From assembly GCA_030374805.1 (NCBI GenBank), contig JARGSG010000025.1:124001-188000 (forward strand): DNA of 64,000 bases. The letters are read 5' to 3'. Position 1 is the first letter of the stretch. Each line of letters begins with the position of its first letter. Made by a program: the position numbers and the translations under genes. The notes below the pieces were generated by a model. That model did no database searches. It saw only the letters and a list, made by a program, of their open reading frames with translations, and was not told where the DNA came from. This document shows positions 1 through 11,326 of this stretch, one piece after another. Source of the stretch: Gracilaria gracilis. Lineage: Eukaryota > Rhodophyta > Florideophyceae > Gracilariales > Gracilariaceae.

Positions 1-842
1 TGGGGTGAGCGAAAGCGAGAGAGCCGTAAGAGGTTGTATGGGGGACGTGATGGAAGAAGTTGTTGTCGGAGTGTGCGAGTGCGAGTTATCGTCTAAGGAC
101 TTGGATAGTATCCTTTCGGAAAATGGTGGCTGTGAAGAGGTGCTGTAGGGCGTGGAGGGTGGTGGGGGTGAAACCGATGCTGGTGACTCGGCTTTGGAAG
201 AGGTCTGCTTGAAGTTTGAGACACTGGGAGGTGGATGAGACGGCGTTGTGGAAGGCCGACTTGGAGAAGGAGGGGTCGTGGAGGACAGAGATGAGTTCGC
301 CTGCCTTGCGGTGGCCGAGGACGGAAGCTATGGAAGAAATGTAGAGAACCATTCGTTCGAGGTGGGGGGTGTTGAGGAGAGGGAAGGAGGGGGTGGTGCA
401 GGAGGTGGGGTGGGGGAGAGGAAGCAGACGAAGGTGCCTATGATATGGTACGCGTCTTGGGTGTGGACGGAGAGGGAGAGCTGTTGCTGGTGGTAGGAGT
501 CGTCGTCGGCGATGGGGACGTTATCAGGAGGGCGATTGGAGAGAGGAGGCAGGGGTGGTGGTGGGAGCTGGGGTAAGGATTTGTGACGCTTTTTGCGTGA
601 GAAAAGTGAGGGACGTTGCCGCCGGAGGAGAAAAAACGCTTGTTGGCAGTGAGACGGTTGGGGCGTCTTCTTTGGTGCCTTTGAATGGCGGAGATAATGC
701 GAGCGAAGAAGAAGCAGCCTTCAAAGCAGCAATGAGGCATGGTGGGGAGCTGTGTAGGGGTGTTGGGGGAGAGGCGCGGTATGTAGCGGGGAGCGTAATA
801 TAGCGCACGAGGGTTAGGACGGAATGATGGAGGAGGTGGCAT
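1..842 (-). pseudogene. KDZ/Plavaka-like transposase, N-terminal part (runs off left edge)
   Basis: This is the 5' part of a DNA-transposon gene read leftward. A start codon at 740 is followed at once by a short Cys/His segment (C-x4-C, then His-Gln-Arg-Arg) that looks like the N-terminal zinc-finger-type motif of Plavaka/KDZ transposases; an in-frame upstream ATG lies at 842. A Ser/Pro/Thr-rich linker follows. The stretch encoding MVLYISSIAS (ATG at 352) matches the gene at 25,976-29,012 on the plus strand, so the two are copies of one family. The frame changes at least once between 438 and 352, so I treat it as broken. The rest of the gene lies outside the window. The superfamily name rests mainly on the second, longer copy; the match between the two copies is certain by eye. 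Confidence 0.55.
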
Positions 843-1349
843 GTGATGCGAAGGCGTTTCAATTGTGAGAGAATAAACGGCCGATATCTGATATGAGAAT
901 TGTTGAATAGATGTGCTGTGTCTCTATATAGAGCTACTAATCGAAGGGTTTGTATTCTTCTCATCGTATTTCTTGAGTAGCTATCTATGCATATATATCC
1001 CTATTCGGGTATATGTATATCCCTATTTGGCGCCGTAAAGTTCTAAATATGTGCCACTTACCCACATACATTGGGTTCGGAAACTAGCATGAACGGAAGT
1101 AACAAGCTAGTTTGTCCACATCGAAACTGGCAATGATGGAAATAATCGTGAATTATTCCTTCCAGATAAACTAGCACAAGTAGAAATGTGGAAATATTAT
1201 CGGAAATTAAGCAATCCAAATCTAGATAAATTCACCGGTTTTTCAACCATTTTAATTCGGTCATTTTTTACCTCAAAACTAGCATTTTGATAACACCGTC
1301 GAGGCTGTCACGACAGCACAAGTCCTGTCACTACCTTAGTTTAGATTAC
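843..1349. other. Non-coding stretch upstream of the transposase fragment
   Basis: No gene is supported here. The segment lies upstream of the leftward transposase start and contains AT-rich TATA-like sequence around 925-1010. From about 1,080 it carries repeated ACTAGCAT-type motifs, and near 1,285-1,305 it has the motif AACTAGCATT...AACACCG that also ends the repeat at 1,840-2,035. Confidence 0.4.
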
Positions 1350-1687
1350 CGTACTCCATGGACACGGACTCGAGCGACTACCAAGTTGGTTGCGCTCTGT
1401 TCCAAATGACTCCGGAAGTGGGACGGAAACCCATCGGTTATTGGTCGCGTTTGCTCGACGTTCACGAACGGAACTACTCCGTTTTGGAGAAAGAGTTCTT
1501 CGTAGTCGTCTCACGCACGGATCACTCCTCACTGAAGTGGTTGATGAATATCTTTGATTCATCTGGCCGGGCTCCACTAGTAGAGTTCAGCAGTGTGACG
1601 GCGTCACGTACGGGTGAACGTATATTGGTGGACCCAGAGGAAAAGCGTCTAGGAGGGGTGGGGAGCCGGATTGGGGTAGAAGGGTAA
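1350..1687 (+). pseudogene. Ty3/gypsy RNase H fragment
   Basis: A short piece of retrotransposon pol. The translation begins with the RNase H motif DTDSSDYQVGCALFQ, continues with the conserved KPIGYWSR and the NYSVLEKE segment (catalytic Asp and Glu of the reverse-transcriptase-linked RNase H), then jumps by an internal deletion to TDHSSLKWLM, which normally lies further on. It has no flanking reverse transcriptase or integrase. It ends in a purine-rich stretch near 1,648-1,690 that resembles the polypurine tract at 6,700 of the neighbouring gypsy element. It is closely related to, but not part of, the element at 2,100-6,720. Confidence 0.75.
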
Positions 1688-1839
1688 ACGAGAATGGAGA
1701 GATTTATTGGCCGAACTTTTTTAACTTCATCTTGAGGGAAAGTGGGCTCAAGATCTGAATGCAGATGTGGAAAAATAGTGCTCTAGTGGTTCGTTCGTAA
1801 TCTTTTAGAGAAATGTTCAAGACAGTGACAGAGGTAGAA

Positions 1840-2035
1840 GTTCGAACTGCAAAGTACCACATAAATTCAATAGATAGAGCTCGAACTGCACCAAACGGAA
1901 ACGTAATTTCCAAAAAATATATTTTTTGCCTTGTCAACTACCGCAAACTGCAGAAATGCTAGTTTTTTCGGACTTTAATTTTCAATGCTAGCGATCTAGC
2001 ATACTAAACTAGCATTCCAGGAACACCGGCGCGAT
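1840..2035. repeat. Dispersed repeat A, copy 1
   Basis: About 195 bp that align by eye with 42,820-43,015. Shared landmarks are the TTTTTTGCCTTG segment, a GCTAGTTTTTTCGGACTTT segment, GCGATCTAGCA and the terminal AAACTAGCATTCC...GAACACCG. The AATGCTAGTTT/AAACTAGCATT pair is inverted within the unit. The AACACCG end is also found at about 1,300, so it is probably the terminus of a non-autonomous element or LTR. No coding capacity. Confidence 0.6.
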
Positions 2036-2183
2036 CCTAGTGTTTGGCCGAGAAAGTTACACCCCGTCGCTGCCAACGAATCCGTCAAAAGCGACGACGT
2101 CTTCCCAAACGCACTCATTTTGTACGGCTAACGCCATGACGTCCTAGGCAGTTGCGCGTCAAGCAAAACCGCCGAGAAAGCTC

Positions 2184-3480
2184 ATGGATCGCCCTTGTGG
2201 AATCTGTCTGTCTGGAGATCCAGATCATTGCAAAATTATCCCCCCGGCTGTCCGTGACGCTCTACTCGCGGTACGGGAAAAGAATTACCAACTACGTCGA
2301 GAGGAAGGGTTCTATTATTATAAACGTTACATGCCGCTCATATCTCCAGTGGTGCGCGATCAGCCACCCCTGCTCACGCTACTACCGCTCTGCGTGCTGG
2401 TATTACCCGTTCGGATATGGTGGTAGAGGAAGAGCCCGGGCTAGGACAGGAAAACGAAGCCTAGAGTGCGTAGAGACGTTACCCACTCCAAGTTCAGAGC
2501 GCCTCACCAAAGCGGAATGTACTCGTACCAACTCCGAACCGACAGAGCAGCAGTTTGTATACGCTTCAGGTGAGACCGATTTGACCGCACTGGTAATGCT
2601 TTTGGGCAGTTTGCACTGTAAAGTATTTATAAGTTCCTCTGTCGGGTGTATCCGTTCGGGGATGTTCCCATTCACAAATGTGCTGGATACCGGCGCTGGC
2701 CCGAATTTGATCCACGAGCGTAATCTTCCACCGCACTGGCGAGGACAGTTGCAACCCAAATCATTCGATAACATCACGGGTGCATCCCGCAACCGTATGG
2801 ACATTTTGGGTGTGGGAGCTCTCCTGGTGCAAATTGGAGCTCTAAGCATACGGGTTCCTTTCCTGGTTGTGAGCAACCTCGTGGCCAGTTGTATTCTGGG
2901 TACTCCGTTCATCGACAAATACTTTTTCGCGATTCTACCCCCAAATGGGACTGTCATTCTTCGCCACTCACCCTCTGTGGCGATGCAGCCACAGTCTGGA
3001 AGAAGTTCTACAACGCCCGAACAACGCCCCACCCTTCTCCCAACAACAACCGCTCGGGAAACTTTTTTGCATAAGATTTGAGTTGCCCGCCCGGTTACGA
3101 TACCTCCGATGTCTGAATCTCAGGTTTTGCTGACGACAAAGAGGGCAGGCCTTATGTTCATCCAGGGTTACCATCGTACGGCACACAAAAAAGAGCTCAC
3201 GCTCCTTGCTAATGGTGTTATGGAAATCCGAACAGATGTCCCCTTCTATGTGCAGGTGGCAAACTATTCCATCCGCCCAGTGCGCCTCCATAAGCGCAAG
3301 ATTATTGGCTTAGCTCTTTCGTCTTCCGTTGCGCTAATTACTCCAGAAGTTTTGTCTCGGAGCAACGAAAGTAAGGAGCAGGGCCCTAATACCGAGCCCA
3401 TTTCCGATACGGGCAGGAAAAAGCTGACCAGACGGAAGGCACCTCCTGAACTGGATAGTGACTGGATCTCTAAGGTTTAA
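2184..3480 (+). pseudogene. gypsy-1 gag end, aspartic protease and linker
   Basis: The gag end is seen at 2,184-2,426 as a Cys/His cluster beginning CGICLSGDPDHC, a zinc-knuckle remnant. After a frame change the protease follows (about 2,430-3,081): NVLDTGAGPNLI holds the catalytic D-T-G and CILGTPFIDKY is the second conserved element of retropepsins. A linker (3,109-3,480) leads towards the reverse transcriptase. Frame changes near 2,430 and 3,080 show it is inactive. The role, when intact, is packaging of element RNA and cleavage of the Gag-Pol polyprotein. Confidence 0.75.
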
Positions 3481-3684
3481 TTTTCTTCTGAGTACGAAAT
3501 CGAGGGGGACAAGGTTATTGACCTTCTCACGCCGTTTTGGGACATGTGGGATGGCCAACTATGTCGTATCCGAGTGGCAAAACACAGGATGCATTTGGAA
3601 CCTGGAACGAAGCCCATCTACCAGATTCCATAGAGTGCGGGCCCCGCACGTCGGGAGCACGAACGGAGAAAAATATCTAAACCG

Positions 3685-4700
3685 TTGAAGCAGGGTGTCA
3701 TTGAGCCCTCGTCGGCTGAGTGGGCCAGCCCAGTCGTTTTCGCTCCAAAGAAAGATGAGAGTCTACGCTTCTGTGTGGACTACCGCCGTCTTAATGATGC
3801 AGCTACCGTTCGGGACGATTATTTACTACCGGGAATGGACCAATGTATCGATTTCCTAGAGGAGGCGAAGATATTCTCTACCCTGGATGCCGACAGTTGG
3901 TATAGGCAGACCGAAATGGATGAAGCCGATCGGGATCAGACATCGTTCCCCCCCCATATGGGATTGTACAGCTATAATCGGATGCCTTTCAAATTAAAGA
4001 AAGCACCAACAACGTTCCAGCGGGGACTGGACATCATCCGGTCTCGGGTGATGTATCAGTACGCTTTGGTCTATGTCGATGATGTTATCATCTCTTCCCG
4101 TACGGTTGCTCAACACCACGACCATTTTCGGAAAATTCTATCTCTCCCTCGGTCGTCTGGAATAACTCTCCGTTTGGACAAATGCTACTTCTTCAATGGC
4201 AATGTGGACTACTTGGGTCACGTTATCCGTCCGGGAAAGCTACAGGTCTCTACGATGACCCAAGAGGTTATCCGTGTGGCTAAAGCTCCCACCAACCAAA
4301 AAGAACTCCTATCGTTTTCGGGGGTCTTAAATGTCTTCCGACGTTATGTTCAGAACTTCGCCCGAATCGCCCCTCCGTTGAACTCAAAGCTCGAAAAAGG
4401 GCAACCACTCAACTTCGAGACGCTTTCTTATAGGGAATATGAGTCCTACGACGAACTCTGACAATGGTTAATACGGCCCCTTATTCTGGTGCTACCCCGC
4501 GCAGATATGTCGTACGTTCTGGACACCGATGCATGCGATAAGCAAGTCGGGTGCGTTTGCTCCAGAGACAACCGGATGGAGATTAGCTCCCGATCGGGTA
4601 CTGGATTCGTTCACTTTCCAAGCCGGAAAGGGCCTACTCGACAACCGAACGAGAAGGCCTTGCAGTTGTGTAGGGCACACTGCACCCCAGACCGTATCTG
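3685..4700 (+). pseudogene. gypsy-1 reverse transcriptase and RNase H
   Basis: Reverse transcriptase of the Ty3/gypsy type, open from 3,685 to 4,461. Visible motifs are GVIEPSSAEWASPVVF, the RFCVDYRRLN block, FSTLDADSWYRQ, YNRMPFKLKKAPTTFQ and the active site YVDD with both aspartates kept. GHVIRPGKLQ leads into the connection domain. After a stop at 4,459 the RNase H starts with VLDTDACDKQVGC but decays after about 40 residues. A gap of about 350 bases then separates it from the integrase. Confidence 0.85.
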
Positions 4701-5051
4701 AAGGGAAAAAGATTCACCCTTCGAAAAGACAATAACATTTTACGGTGGATACTCACCCTGGCGGACGCCTGCAGACGACTGGCGTGCTGCTGACTATGTC
4801 TCATAGAATACGAGTTCGATATCGTACGCTGACCGGGCGTTAAACATAAGGCCACCGATGCATTGTCTTGCATTCGTACGGATGGAGATGAAACAACGCC
4901 ATCGGACGAAGAGGTCCACTGCCTTTTTTTAGCCGACCGAACGGGAGAGAACTAAGATCTTCTGGCTGACGTCTTTATCGACTGTGAGGTTATAAATGAT
5001 GTAGCTGTCGATTGAGATGACAAGAATGAAACGATCGGATGCCCTGAGGTA

Positions 5052-5830
5052 ATGGATATCTTGGAAAAGGAAACCAATGTCCGAAAGTTCACCTTGGAAG
5101 AGATCATACGAGCTCAAGCGGAGTACGAATACTGCAAGTCCGTACGGAAAGACATTGGTAACGAAACTACCATTTTCGACCTCAACCCTAACGGAGTTCT
5201 TATTCGCCACTCGCCAGTTGGCGGAGCACTGCAAAAAGTGGTGCCCCGTTCACTTGTTTCGCGAGTGCTCTACCTCACACATTACCAACGCTTGGAAGGA
5301 CATCCGGGCGGGACACGGATATACCATACACTTTGCAGAGACGTTAACTGGCCGCAGATGGCCAACGATGTATACCAGACCGTTCGGGATTGCCGCTCGT
5401 GTGCTCCAATTCTTGCCACACAACTTTGCTATCAGAAACAATTGAGGTTTTTTCCAGCGGCGGGACCGTTGAAGTTTGCGGCTATAGACATTTTAGGTCC
5501 ATTTCTCGTGTCTGTGAATGGGTATGAATACATCTTGGTAATCACAGACCAGTTGACGAACCTCTGTAGAGCCATCCCAGTACGGCTATCACTGCGCCGG
5601 TTGTCGTTCGAACGTTCTCGGAGAATTGGGCGTATCCGTACGGGATTTCTAGCTATCTATTAACCGATACCGGGCCTCAATTTGTCTCGAAGTTTTTTGA
5701 GGAAGTCTTCCGTTCGTTGGGTACAAAGCATTCACGACGACTGTGTACCACCCCCAGACGAGTGTTCAAGCCAAGCGGTTCAATCGTACACTGCTACAGC
5801 GCTTACGAAACTAAGTTTTAGATCATCTGT
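5052..5830 (+). pseudogene. gypsy-1 integrase
   Basis: The N-terminal HHCC zinc-binding region is visible (HYQRLEGHPGG, then C-x2-C in RDCRSCA), followed by the first catalytic aspartate in FAAIDILGPF. After about 5,660 the frame changes; the second catalytic region can be read as LTDTGPQFVSKFFEE just beyond the stop, and the third (with its Glu lost or shifted) around 5,745-5,800. Too many frameshifts remain for function. Confidence 0.8.
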
Positions 5831-6479
5831 AAAACTGGCATGCATAGATACAGCCGCTTACGTACGGATACAATCTGCAAGATCACCGAAGCATCTGTAC
5901 CGCGTCTTTTGACTTGGAGTTAACTATTGAACAAAAAACAACGTTTTCGATGATCCCAGCTCCGTTACGGACCCTATTACGCCGAGGCAACCTATTGCAG
6001 CACAGATGAAGCGATACACAGTACGCAATTTAAAGCCGGTGCTGCGATCCGCCCGGGAACCGACTAACGAACGCGCAACGCCGCTACAAGAAGGACTTCG
6101 CTAAATCCGGACGGGTAACGCCATCTTCCACGGCCGGCGAGGAATTATTTCTCGACCGTCCCAAAACTACCCCGACCGGAGGTGTCCTGGATGAACACAC
6201 AAGTACCTCGCGGAAGTTGTTACCAAAAACCAGAGGACCGTAAAAAGTCGTCTCCGCCACGGAAACTACAGTCACAGTCGACGTTTATGGTATTCACGAT
6301 ACCGTCAGTGTCGATCGCGTAACGGGCGCACCCAATGGGGTTCAGGCTCATCCGATAACTCCGAACGGCAACGTGATGTGTCTGCAGATCCTGACGGTTC
6401 TTTCGCAAACAAACTGGCCCCGGAGATCCGGCAATTCGCTACGGGTTCTTCAACTCCGGAGGAGGACTAGCCCACCGTC

Positions 6480-6690
6480 TCCCCCCTTCCTCCAGGTAGA
6501 AATCCAAACGGATAAAGTTGTGTTCGCCGACAAGATTGTCGCCCTTGGGACCGACAACGATCCCCCGCACGGTCTTGTATACCGCATTCGGTGTCATGAC
6601 TACGTCGCGGCGCAGGACCCCTGGAAACCCCGGAGAACGTGCCTCAGCACTTCATGGCCAGCTAATGGAAACGCGTAAGCCGAGCGGAGT
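6480..6690 (+). pseudogene. gypsy-1 chromodomain remnant
   Basis: The translation around 6,490-6,660 contains KIVALGTDNDPPHGLVYRIR, then HDYVAAQDPWKPRRT, matching the chromodomain pattern Y-x-V/I-R-W-x-G-Y-x-x-x-x-D-T-W-E-P with substitutions at several aromatic positions. In chromoviruses this C-terminal integrase domain targets insertion to marked chromatin. The family assignment is good; the copy is degraded. Confidence 0.6.
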
Positions 6691-6720
6691 CGTCTCAATC
6701 TAGGAGGGGGAAGCGTCCCA

Positions 6721-7232
6721 CCGGTCTCAGTGAGTTTATTCACTGAAACTCTAAGTGGTTTTTACTCAAGCGAATGGCAACTAATAAAGGCTGGAGGTAT
6801 GACGGGCTCACCAACAATCTTAGACCAACACGTAGCCTTCACATGCGGCCACAATTAATGGACAGGACGTCACGGGGCGACGACAATGCACGCGTACGTC
6901 ACGGGCGAGGATAATGCACGCGTACGCCATTGCGAGCGCTGTACACCAATCGGATGGCGTTTGAATGCCCTCAGCGAGCGCATACCACTCACAGCGAACG
7001 GCAAGCGACGCCGTTACTTCCAAGGCGAATCAAATTATCCGCACCGGAAAATTGATGCCCATATGTGATCCAAAACACCGTTTTAGTGTTAGCCTAATAT
7101 CTCCGGAACGGAAGCGTTTCAGAGGCTGAGACTTGTCGATTTGGAGTCTCTGCACGCTCAAAACAATTGAGATTATTTGGAGTGGCACCGCGTGGACACT
7201 ACGTACAATAATTCATAGTTATTCGGCTACTA
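6721..7232. other. Non-coding stretch between gypsy-1 and the copia element
   Basis: No gene is supported. It probably includes remains of a gypsy-1 3' LTR, but no partner was found on the 5' side. A two-copy tandem repeat lies at 6,868-6,924. The last five bases before the copia LTR (7,233-7,237) are its target duplication. Confidence 0.4.
6868..6924. repeat. Two-copy 28-29 bp tandem repeat
   Basis: Units at 6,868-6,896 and 6,897-6,924 share CGTCACGGG at the start and AATGCACGCGTA at the end, with a one-base length difference in a G run. Confidence 0.7.
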
Positions 7233-7237
7233 AAACG

Positions 7238-7461
7238 TGTTGCTGGAACAGCGAGAGCGGTTCTGAGTTGTAATTGATAACTTAGGTATGAAAACATGTA
7301 AACGTGGACATTGTCTTTACTAATTGAATGCGAAAGCGTGTGGGTCTTTAAGGGAGCACCGCAACATTGGCATCAGGGCCGCAAGGTCCGGATTGCATAA
7401 GAGCGGTTATGCAAACGCTTGGTATGGCGCATATGCGTCGAGCGTGCTCGCTTGATCAACA
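7238..7461 (-). repeat. copia-1 3' LTR
   Basis: 224 bp, termini TGTTG...CAACA on the minus strand, preceded on the plus strand by AAACG. Pairs with 13,872-14,095. Confidence 0.95.
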
Positions 7462-7471
7462 TTCGCTCTCT

Positions 7472-8054
7472 CTACTCAAAGTGCTCGAGCGAACGCTCGT
7501 TCGTGAGAAGGTGCTTGCAGGCAAAGATTACGCTTTCCTTGTTGCGCACGACCCATTGCTCGACAGGGTGTAGGATCCTGCCGGCGGTCATCATCATCTC
7601 GAGTGCAGCGCAGCTTTTCATGCGATTGAATCTATCGGCGGGGTTGTGAACCCTAAGAATATGGCCGATGTCAGTGATTTTCTCTTTCGCGTAAGCGTCG
7701 CGGGCGGTGTGCAGGTCGATCATGAGCCTCTTCTCGGCGGTAGGGTTTCCTTTCGTTGTAGTATCAAAGATACTCGTAGAGTCCGTTATGATGCATAGTT
7801 TCACTTTCCTGCTCAGTACGGTTTCTAGGTCCGTCCTCAGCTCAAAGCCAGCGTCGTAGCCATCAACAAATGCACACACCTCGGCGGCGAGTACGGAACG
7901 TAACACTCTGCGGAACTTGTAGCTTCGGAAGTGATTTATGTTGGCAACTCCTTCCTCATCAGCCACAATTAGAAGGAAGCCGAGCTGCGACGACGCGTTT
8001 TCGTTGCATGCGAACGATGCGTCGCAGTAGACGCGAACGTACGCAGTGCGGTTG
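7472..8054 (-). pseudogene. copia-1 RNase H
   Basis: C-terminal copia pol domain. The first catalytic region is seen as VRVYCDASFACNEN, the second region as SVLAAEVCAFVDGYDAG (Glu), and the third as LCIITDSTSIFD; HNPADRFNR resembles the NPAD motif near the end of copia polyproteins. The frame is open from the insertion point to 7,472. It is in a different frame from the reverse transcriptase only because the 413-bp element at 8,055-8,467 lies between them; without the insertion and one copy of its TTG duplication the two frames join exactly. Confidence 0.85.
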
Positions 8055-8467
8055 CCCAGTGAACCACGGTGATGTACCTTGGATGCGCATCGGACTCTAT
8101 GGATGTACGTCAGACACACCAAAGATGTTCTATGGATGTCCGTAAAAGATGCACTTTGGATGTCCCACAGATGTGCAATAAGATGTACATGAGATGCTCA
8201 TCGAATAGCTAAAAGATACTCGTTGGATCTACCAGAAAATCGGAACATCCAACGGACATATTATTTCACATCCGACGTACATCTGGTAGACATAACTAGG
8301 AAATCCAATGCATATCTTTTACGCTCATCTCTAGGACATCTTATAGACATCTTGTGGATATCTGAAGGACATCCGGGATGTCCGTCGGATATGCATAAGA
8401 TGCACTTTAGATGTCCAATATCGAACATCCAATGGACATCAAAGGAACATCATTTTGTCTCACTGGG
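8055..8467. mobile_element. 413-bp miniature inverted-repeat element inserted in copia-1
   Basis: Termini start CCCAGTGA on both ends; the outer 31 bases of the two arms match at 24 positions (both contain TGATGT and CCTT). It is flanked by a 3-bp duplication TTG (8,052-8,054 and 8,468-8,470). The interior has no coding capacity and is built of scattered GGATGTCC/GGACATCC-like words on both strands, including two related segments with AGATGCACTTT (about 8,148 and 8,399). The insertion splits reverse transcriptase from RNase H. The 3-bp duplication suggests mobilisation by a CACTA-type or Harbinger-type transposase; which one cannot be decided here. Confidence 0.85.
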
Positions 8468-8470
8468 TTG

Positions 8471-9330
8471 TTGAATTCGAGGATGTTGAGTCCTCTTTCG
8501 GGGTGCGTTCGTAAACGAGAGATGACGTCGTTGAGCTTGCGAACATGTTCCATCTTGAACATCGAGGAGGTAACTTGTGCCAATTGGGCGGTTCCACACA
8601 TAATGTCGGGGCGTGTGTCTACTACCCAGTTCGTTCGCATTAGCATTGACTTGAATTGGTCGAAACTAACATCGAGGAGAAGCGGTTTGAGACGGAATAT
8701 TTGCTCGTTCTGGGTGAGAATGAATCCGTTTTCCCACAGTTCGATGTTGATTCCGGCGAATTCAAAGCAGTTGAACTTCGGCTCCTTCGCGTCACATTTC
8801 TCGGCTATCTTCGCATTGGTGTTGAGAAATTCATCCTTTCCTGCTTGGATGGTGTCGTTGGTGTAGACACCAATTAGGCCTGTGAGTTGTTTCTCATCGT
8901 TATGGCGATAGAAGAACACGAGGTCAGATGTTAGTGGAGTCATCTGAAGGGCCTCTTTGATATAGCTCAGGAAAGTGAAGCCCCATAAGTCTCCTGTCTC
9001 TTTCATTTCGTAAATTGGACGTGTGAGCTTGAGAAGCTGATCGCTGCGAAGTCCGAGTTCGGGGACGGGTCGTAGGTATACGTTGCAAGAGATAGGGACT
9101 CGTGACTGAATATGGGCCTGCTTGATGTCAGTAGACCAAACTCTGAAGTTGTGGGAGAGTGCCAGTGACAGAATTAGGCGGATGGACTGCATTTGTAGCG
9201 TTCGGGCTTCATGCACGAGGCGATTATTCTCTGGATCCTTATAACCTTGTGCGATCATTCGTGCTTTGTAAATCGGCGTTTCAGTTTCCACTTTTTTAAT
9301 GGCTAGAACCCACCTCATGCCAAGTATGTT
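8471..9330 (-). pseudogene. copia-1 reverse transcriptase
   Basis: The product reads RWVLAIKKVETETPIYKARM at the N-terminus, close to the copia consensus for the RT entry (K-x-R-L/M-V-A-Q-G). FRVWSTDIKQAHIQS holds the first catalytic aspartate, and GVYTNDTIQAGK stands where the second (YVDD) motif is expected, with the sequence YTND, so one catalytic Asp is replaced. The open frame runs from 9,318 down to the insertion at 8,467. Upstream (9,331-9,786) the frame linking to integrase carries at least one stop. Confidence 0.8.
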
Positions 9331-9786
9331 AGGTGAATTATCGGCGGCGGTGGTGTGTTCGTCCTGGGTGGAACATTCGGTATTGGCCTGATCTACAGTA
9401 ACGATATCTTACAATTTGCGTCTTGTTAGCCCTTCCAGTTCCTTCCGTTTAGCATCGCGCCATTGTGGTAAGTCGAATCGGCGGTCCCCTTTCCGGAGAA
9501 TCTCCGTCACATATGTCCGGTGTGGCTCTTCTTGGATGGCGTGATTATGATCTGTGCAACCAGATTGTTCAACAAGTTGTTGCGCTTGGTAGCTTGGGAA
9601 GTTTGTGTCGAGGAGACACTGGGTGAGATTGTACTGAACGCATTTGCCGTTTTGGTTGACAAAGACTTGCTTTCCTTCGACTTTCAGTACCTTAAATGGT
9701 CCTACGAATCGACCTCGTTTCCTAACGGAGTCTTCTTAGCGGTATGTACAAACTGAGTGTCCTGGTTCGATCGTATAGGACGCAGC

Positions 9787-11088
9787 TTAGTGGAGGCGGG
9801 AACGAAGTGCTTGCTGAATTCGGAGTTCTGCGATGATTCCCTGGTACTCTCTTCTAGCCATTTCGAGGGCTTTAAACCTTTCGCGGTTCGTAGGGATGTT
9901 GGAAAAGATGCCGGGCAGTCGCGGGAGTACTGCGAATACGAGGAGTGACGGTACGAGTCCGTTTGGACCCATGGTATCATTCATCGTTTTGACGGTTAGT
10001 CTCAGTCTGATCTCTTTGTCCAAGGTTGGATACTCCAGTGAGTTCTTGTTTAAGATCCGTCTTAGAGGCTGGTGGTATCGTTCACCTAGTCCCAGTGAGT
10101 TGTGGGATTGGACTCTGGTTGAAACGAGAGCTATTCCAAGTTCTGTTGTAAGTTCCTGCCATAGCTTTGAACTAAATGCGGACCCTTGGTCCACGCGTTG
10201 TTTGTTGGGGGTTCCAATGTACACTGATACCCAGCATTTTAGAAATGCTCCCCAGACAGCTTCGGTTGATTCAGCGTTTAGGAAGGCGGCGTTGGAGGAC
10301 CAGGTCGCAAGGTCCACGATGTGAACCACTGTGTACTTCTTTCCTTTGTCTTTCAAGTACATTAGATCGTGTGATATCTCATTGTTGAACACAACCCTTT
10401 CGGGAGATATGGAAGCCTTGAAACGAAGCGGTCGGTCTTTGAATATTTGGCAGGTTTGACACGCTTGGTAGATCTCGTCTAAGAGCTTACGCGTAGCAGG
10501 GGATGTGCGGTTAACTTTCTGCCTCAGTAGTAAGTTGAGGAGCTTCTGGGTGGATGGATGATAAAACGCGTAATGCATTTTCCGGAGTTCCTGTACATTG
10601 TACGGGCTATGGGTGTTGACGAGGATCGATGCATGGTTTGACGGGTTCCACCGGTAGAATATATGGCCGTGCATCTCATGTTCGCGGGATATCCAATTAG
10701 GTTTCTTGGAGAAGTAGAAACCGTCTCCCATATCCAAAACCATTAGGTGTTTCTTGCCGAAGTCGTACCCGAGGAGGAGGGGTATCTCGGCATCTACAAC
10801 TTCTATAGTGATTGTAATGTTGTGGTTGTTGGGAAAAGCAATTGGGATCGTGACGGTTCCCATCGCTGCTTTCGTGGCAGGCCCAAACCTGTATGTGGTT
10901 TTGGTTACTCCCTGGTTGATTTCTGTCTTGTCACCTGACGCTCGTAAGAAGTTGCGGACTTCTATGTGACCGACGACGGAGCACGTTGCATCTGAATCGA
11001 TGCATGCTCCAGCGAATGCTTGTTGACTTGCTTCAGAGGGACGCCCATAATACAGATGGAAGTCAGATTGTTCCTGGGTGAGGTCCAC
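9787..11088 (-). pseudogene. copia-1 protease and integrase
   Basis: An open frame of 433 codons in the same frame as the RT. The protease is at residues about 25-125: CIDSDATCSVVG replaces the usual D-S-G with D-S-D, and PLLLGYDF is the second conserved block. The integrase zinc region is HYAFYHPSTQ with CQTCQIF (HHCC), and its core has ISHDLMYLKDKG, RVDQGSAFSSKLW and SLGLGERYHQPLRR, which supply D, D and E. The integrase triad therefore appears intact while the protease active site is altered. Confidence 0.85.
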
Positions 11089-11326
11089 AATTGTTTGTGC
11101 TTCAGGTCCTGGGTTAACTTCTGGGGTGATGAAGTTGACAGGGGTGGTTTGATTCCTACATTGCGGTTGGGTGCTTGGGAGAGGAGAGGGTGGCTGATCT
11201 GTTGATAGATCTGCAGTTGGGGAGTATTGGTGGGCAGGAATGAGCGTTATTGTATCGTCGGGAGGCTCGACTAGTGGTACAATATTGACCTCAGGGTTTC
11301 GCCTTATTTGAAGAGTTGCCGGCGGC

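Larger units (their letters stand above)
2100..6720 (+). mobile_element. Degenerate Ty3/gypsy element with chromodomain (gypsy-1)
   Basis: The order is gag zinc knuckle, protease, reverse transcriptase, RNase H, integrase, chromodomain, which is the Ty3/gypsy order and, with the terminal chromodomain, the chromovirus layout. Each domain is recognisable but frames change many times, so the copy is dead. A polypurine-like tract (TCTAGGAGGGGG) at about 6,700-6,712 marks the expected start of a 3' LTR, but I could not match an LTR pair: the 5' side is truncated within gag near 2,100. The same CAATCTAGG-G(n) motif stands directly before the LTR at 16,538, suggesting a related family. Confidence 0.8.
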
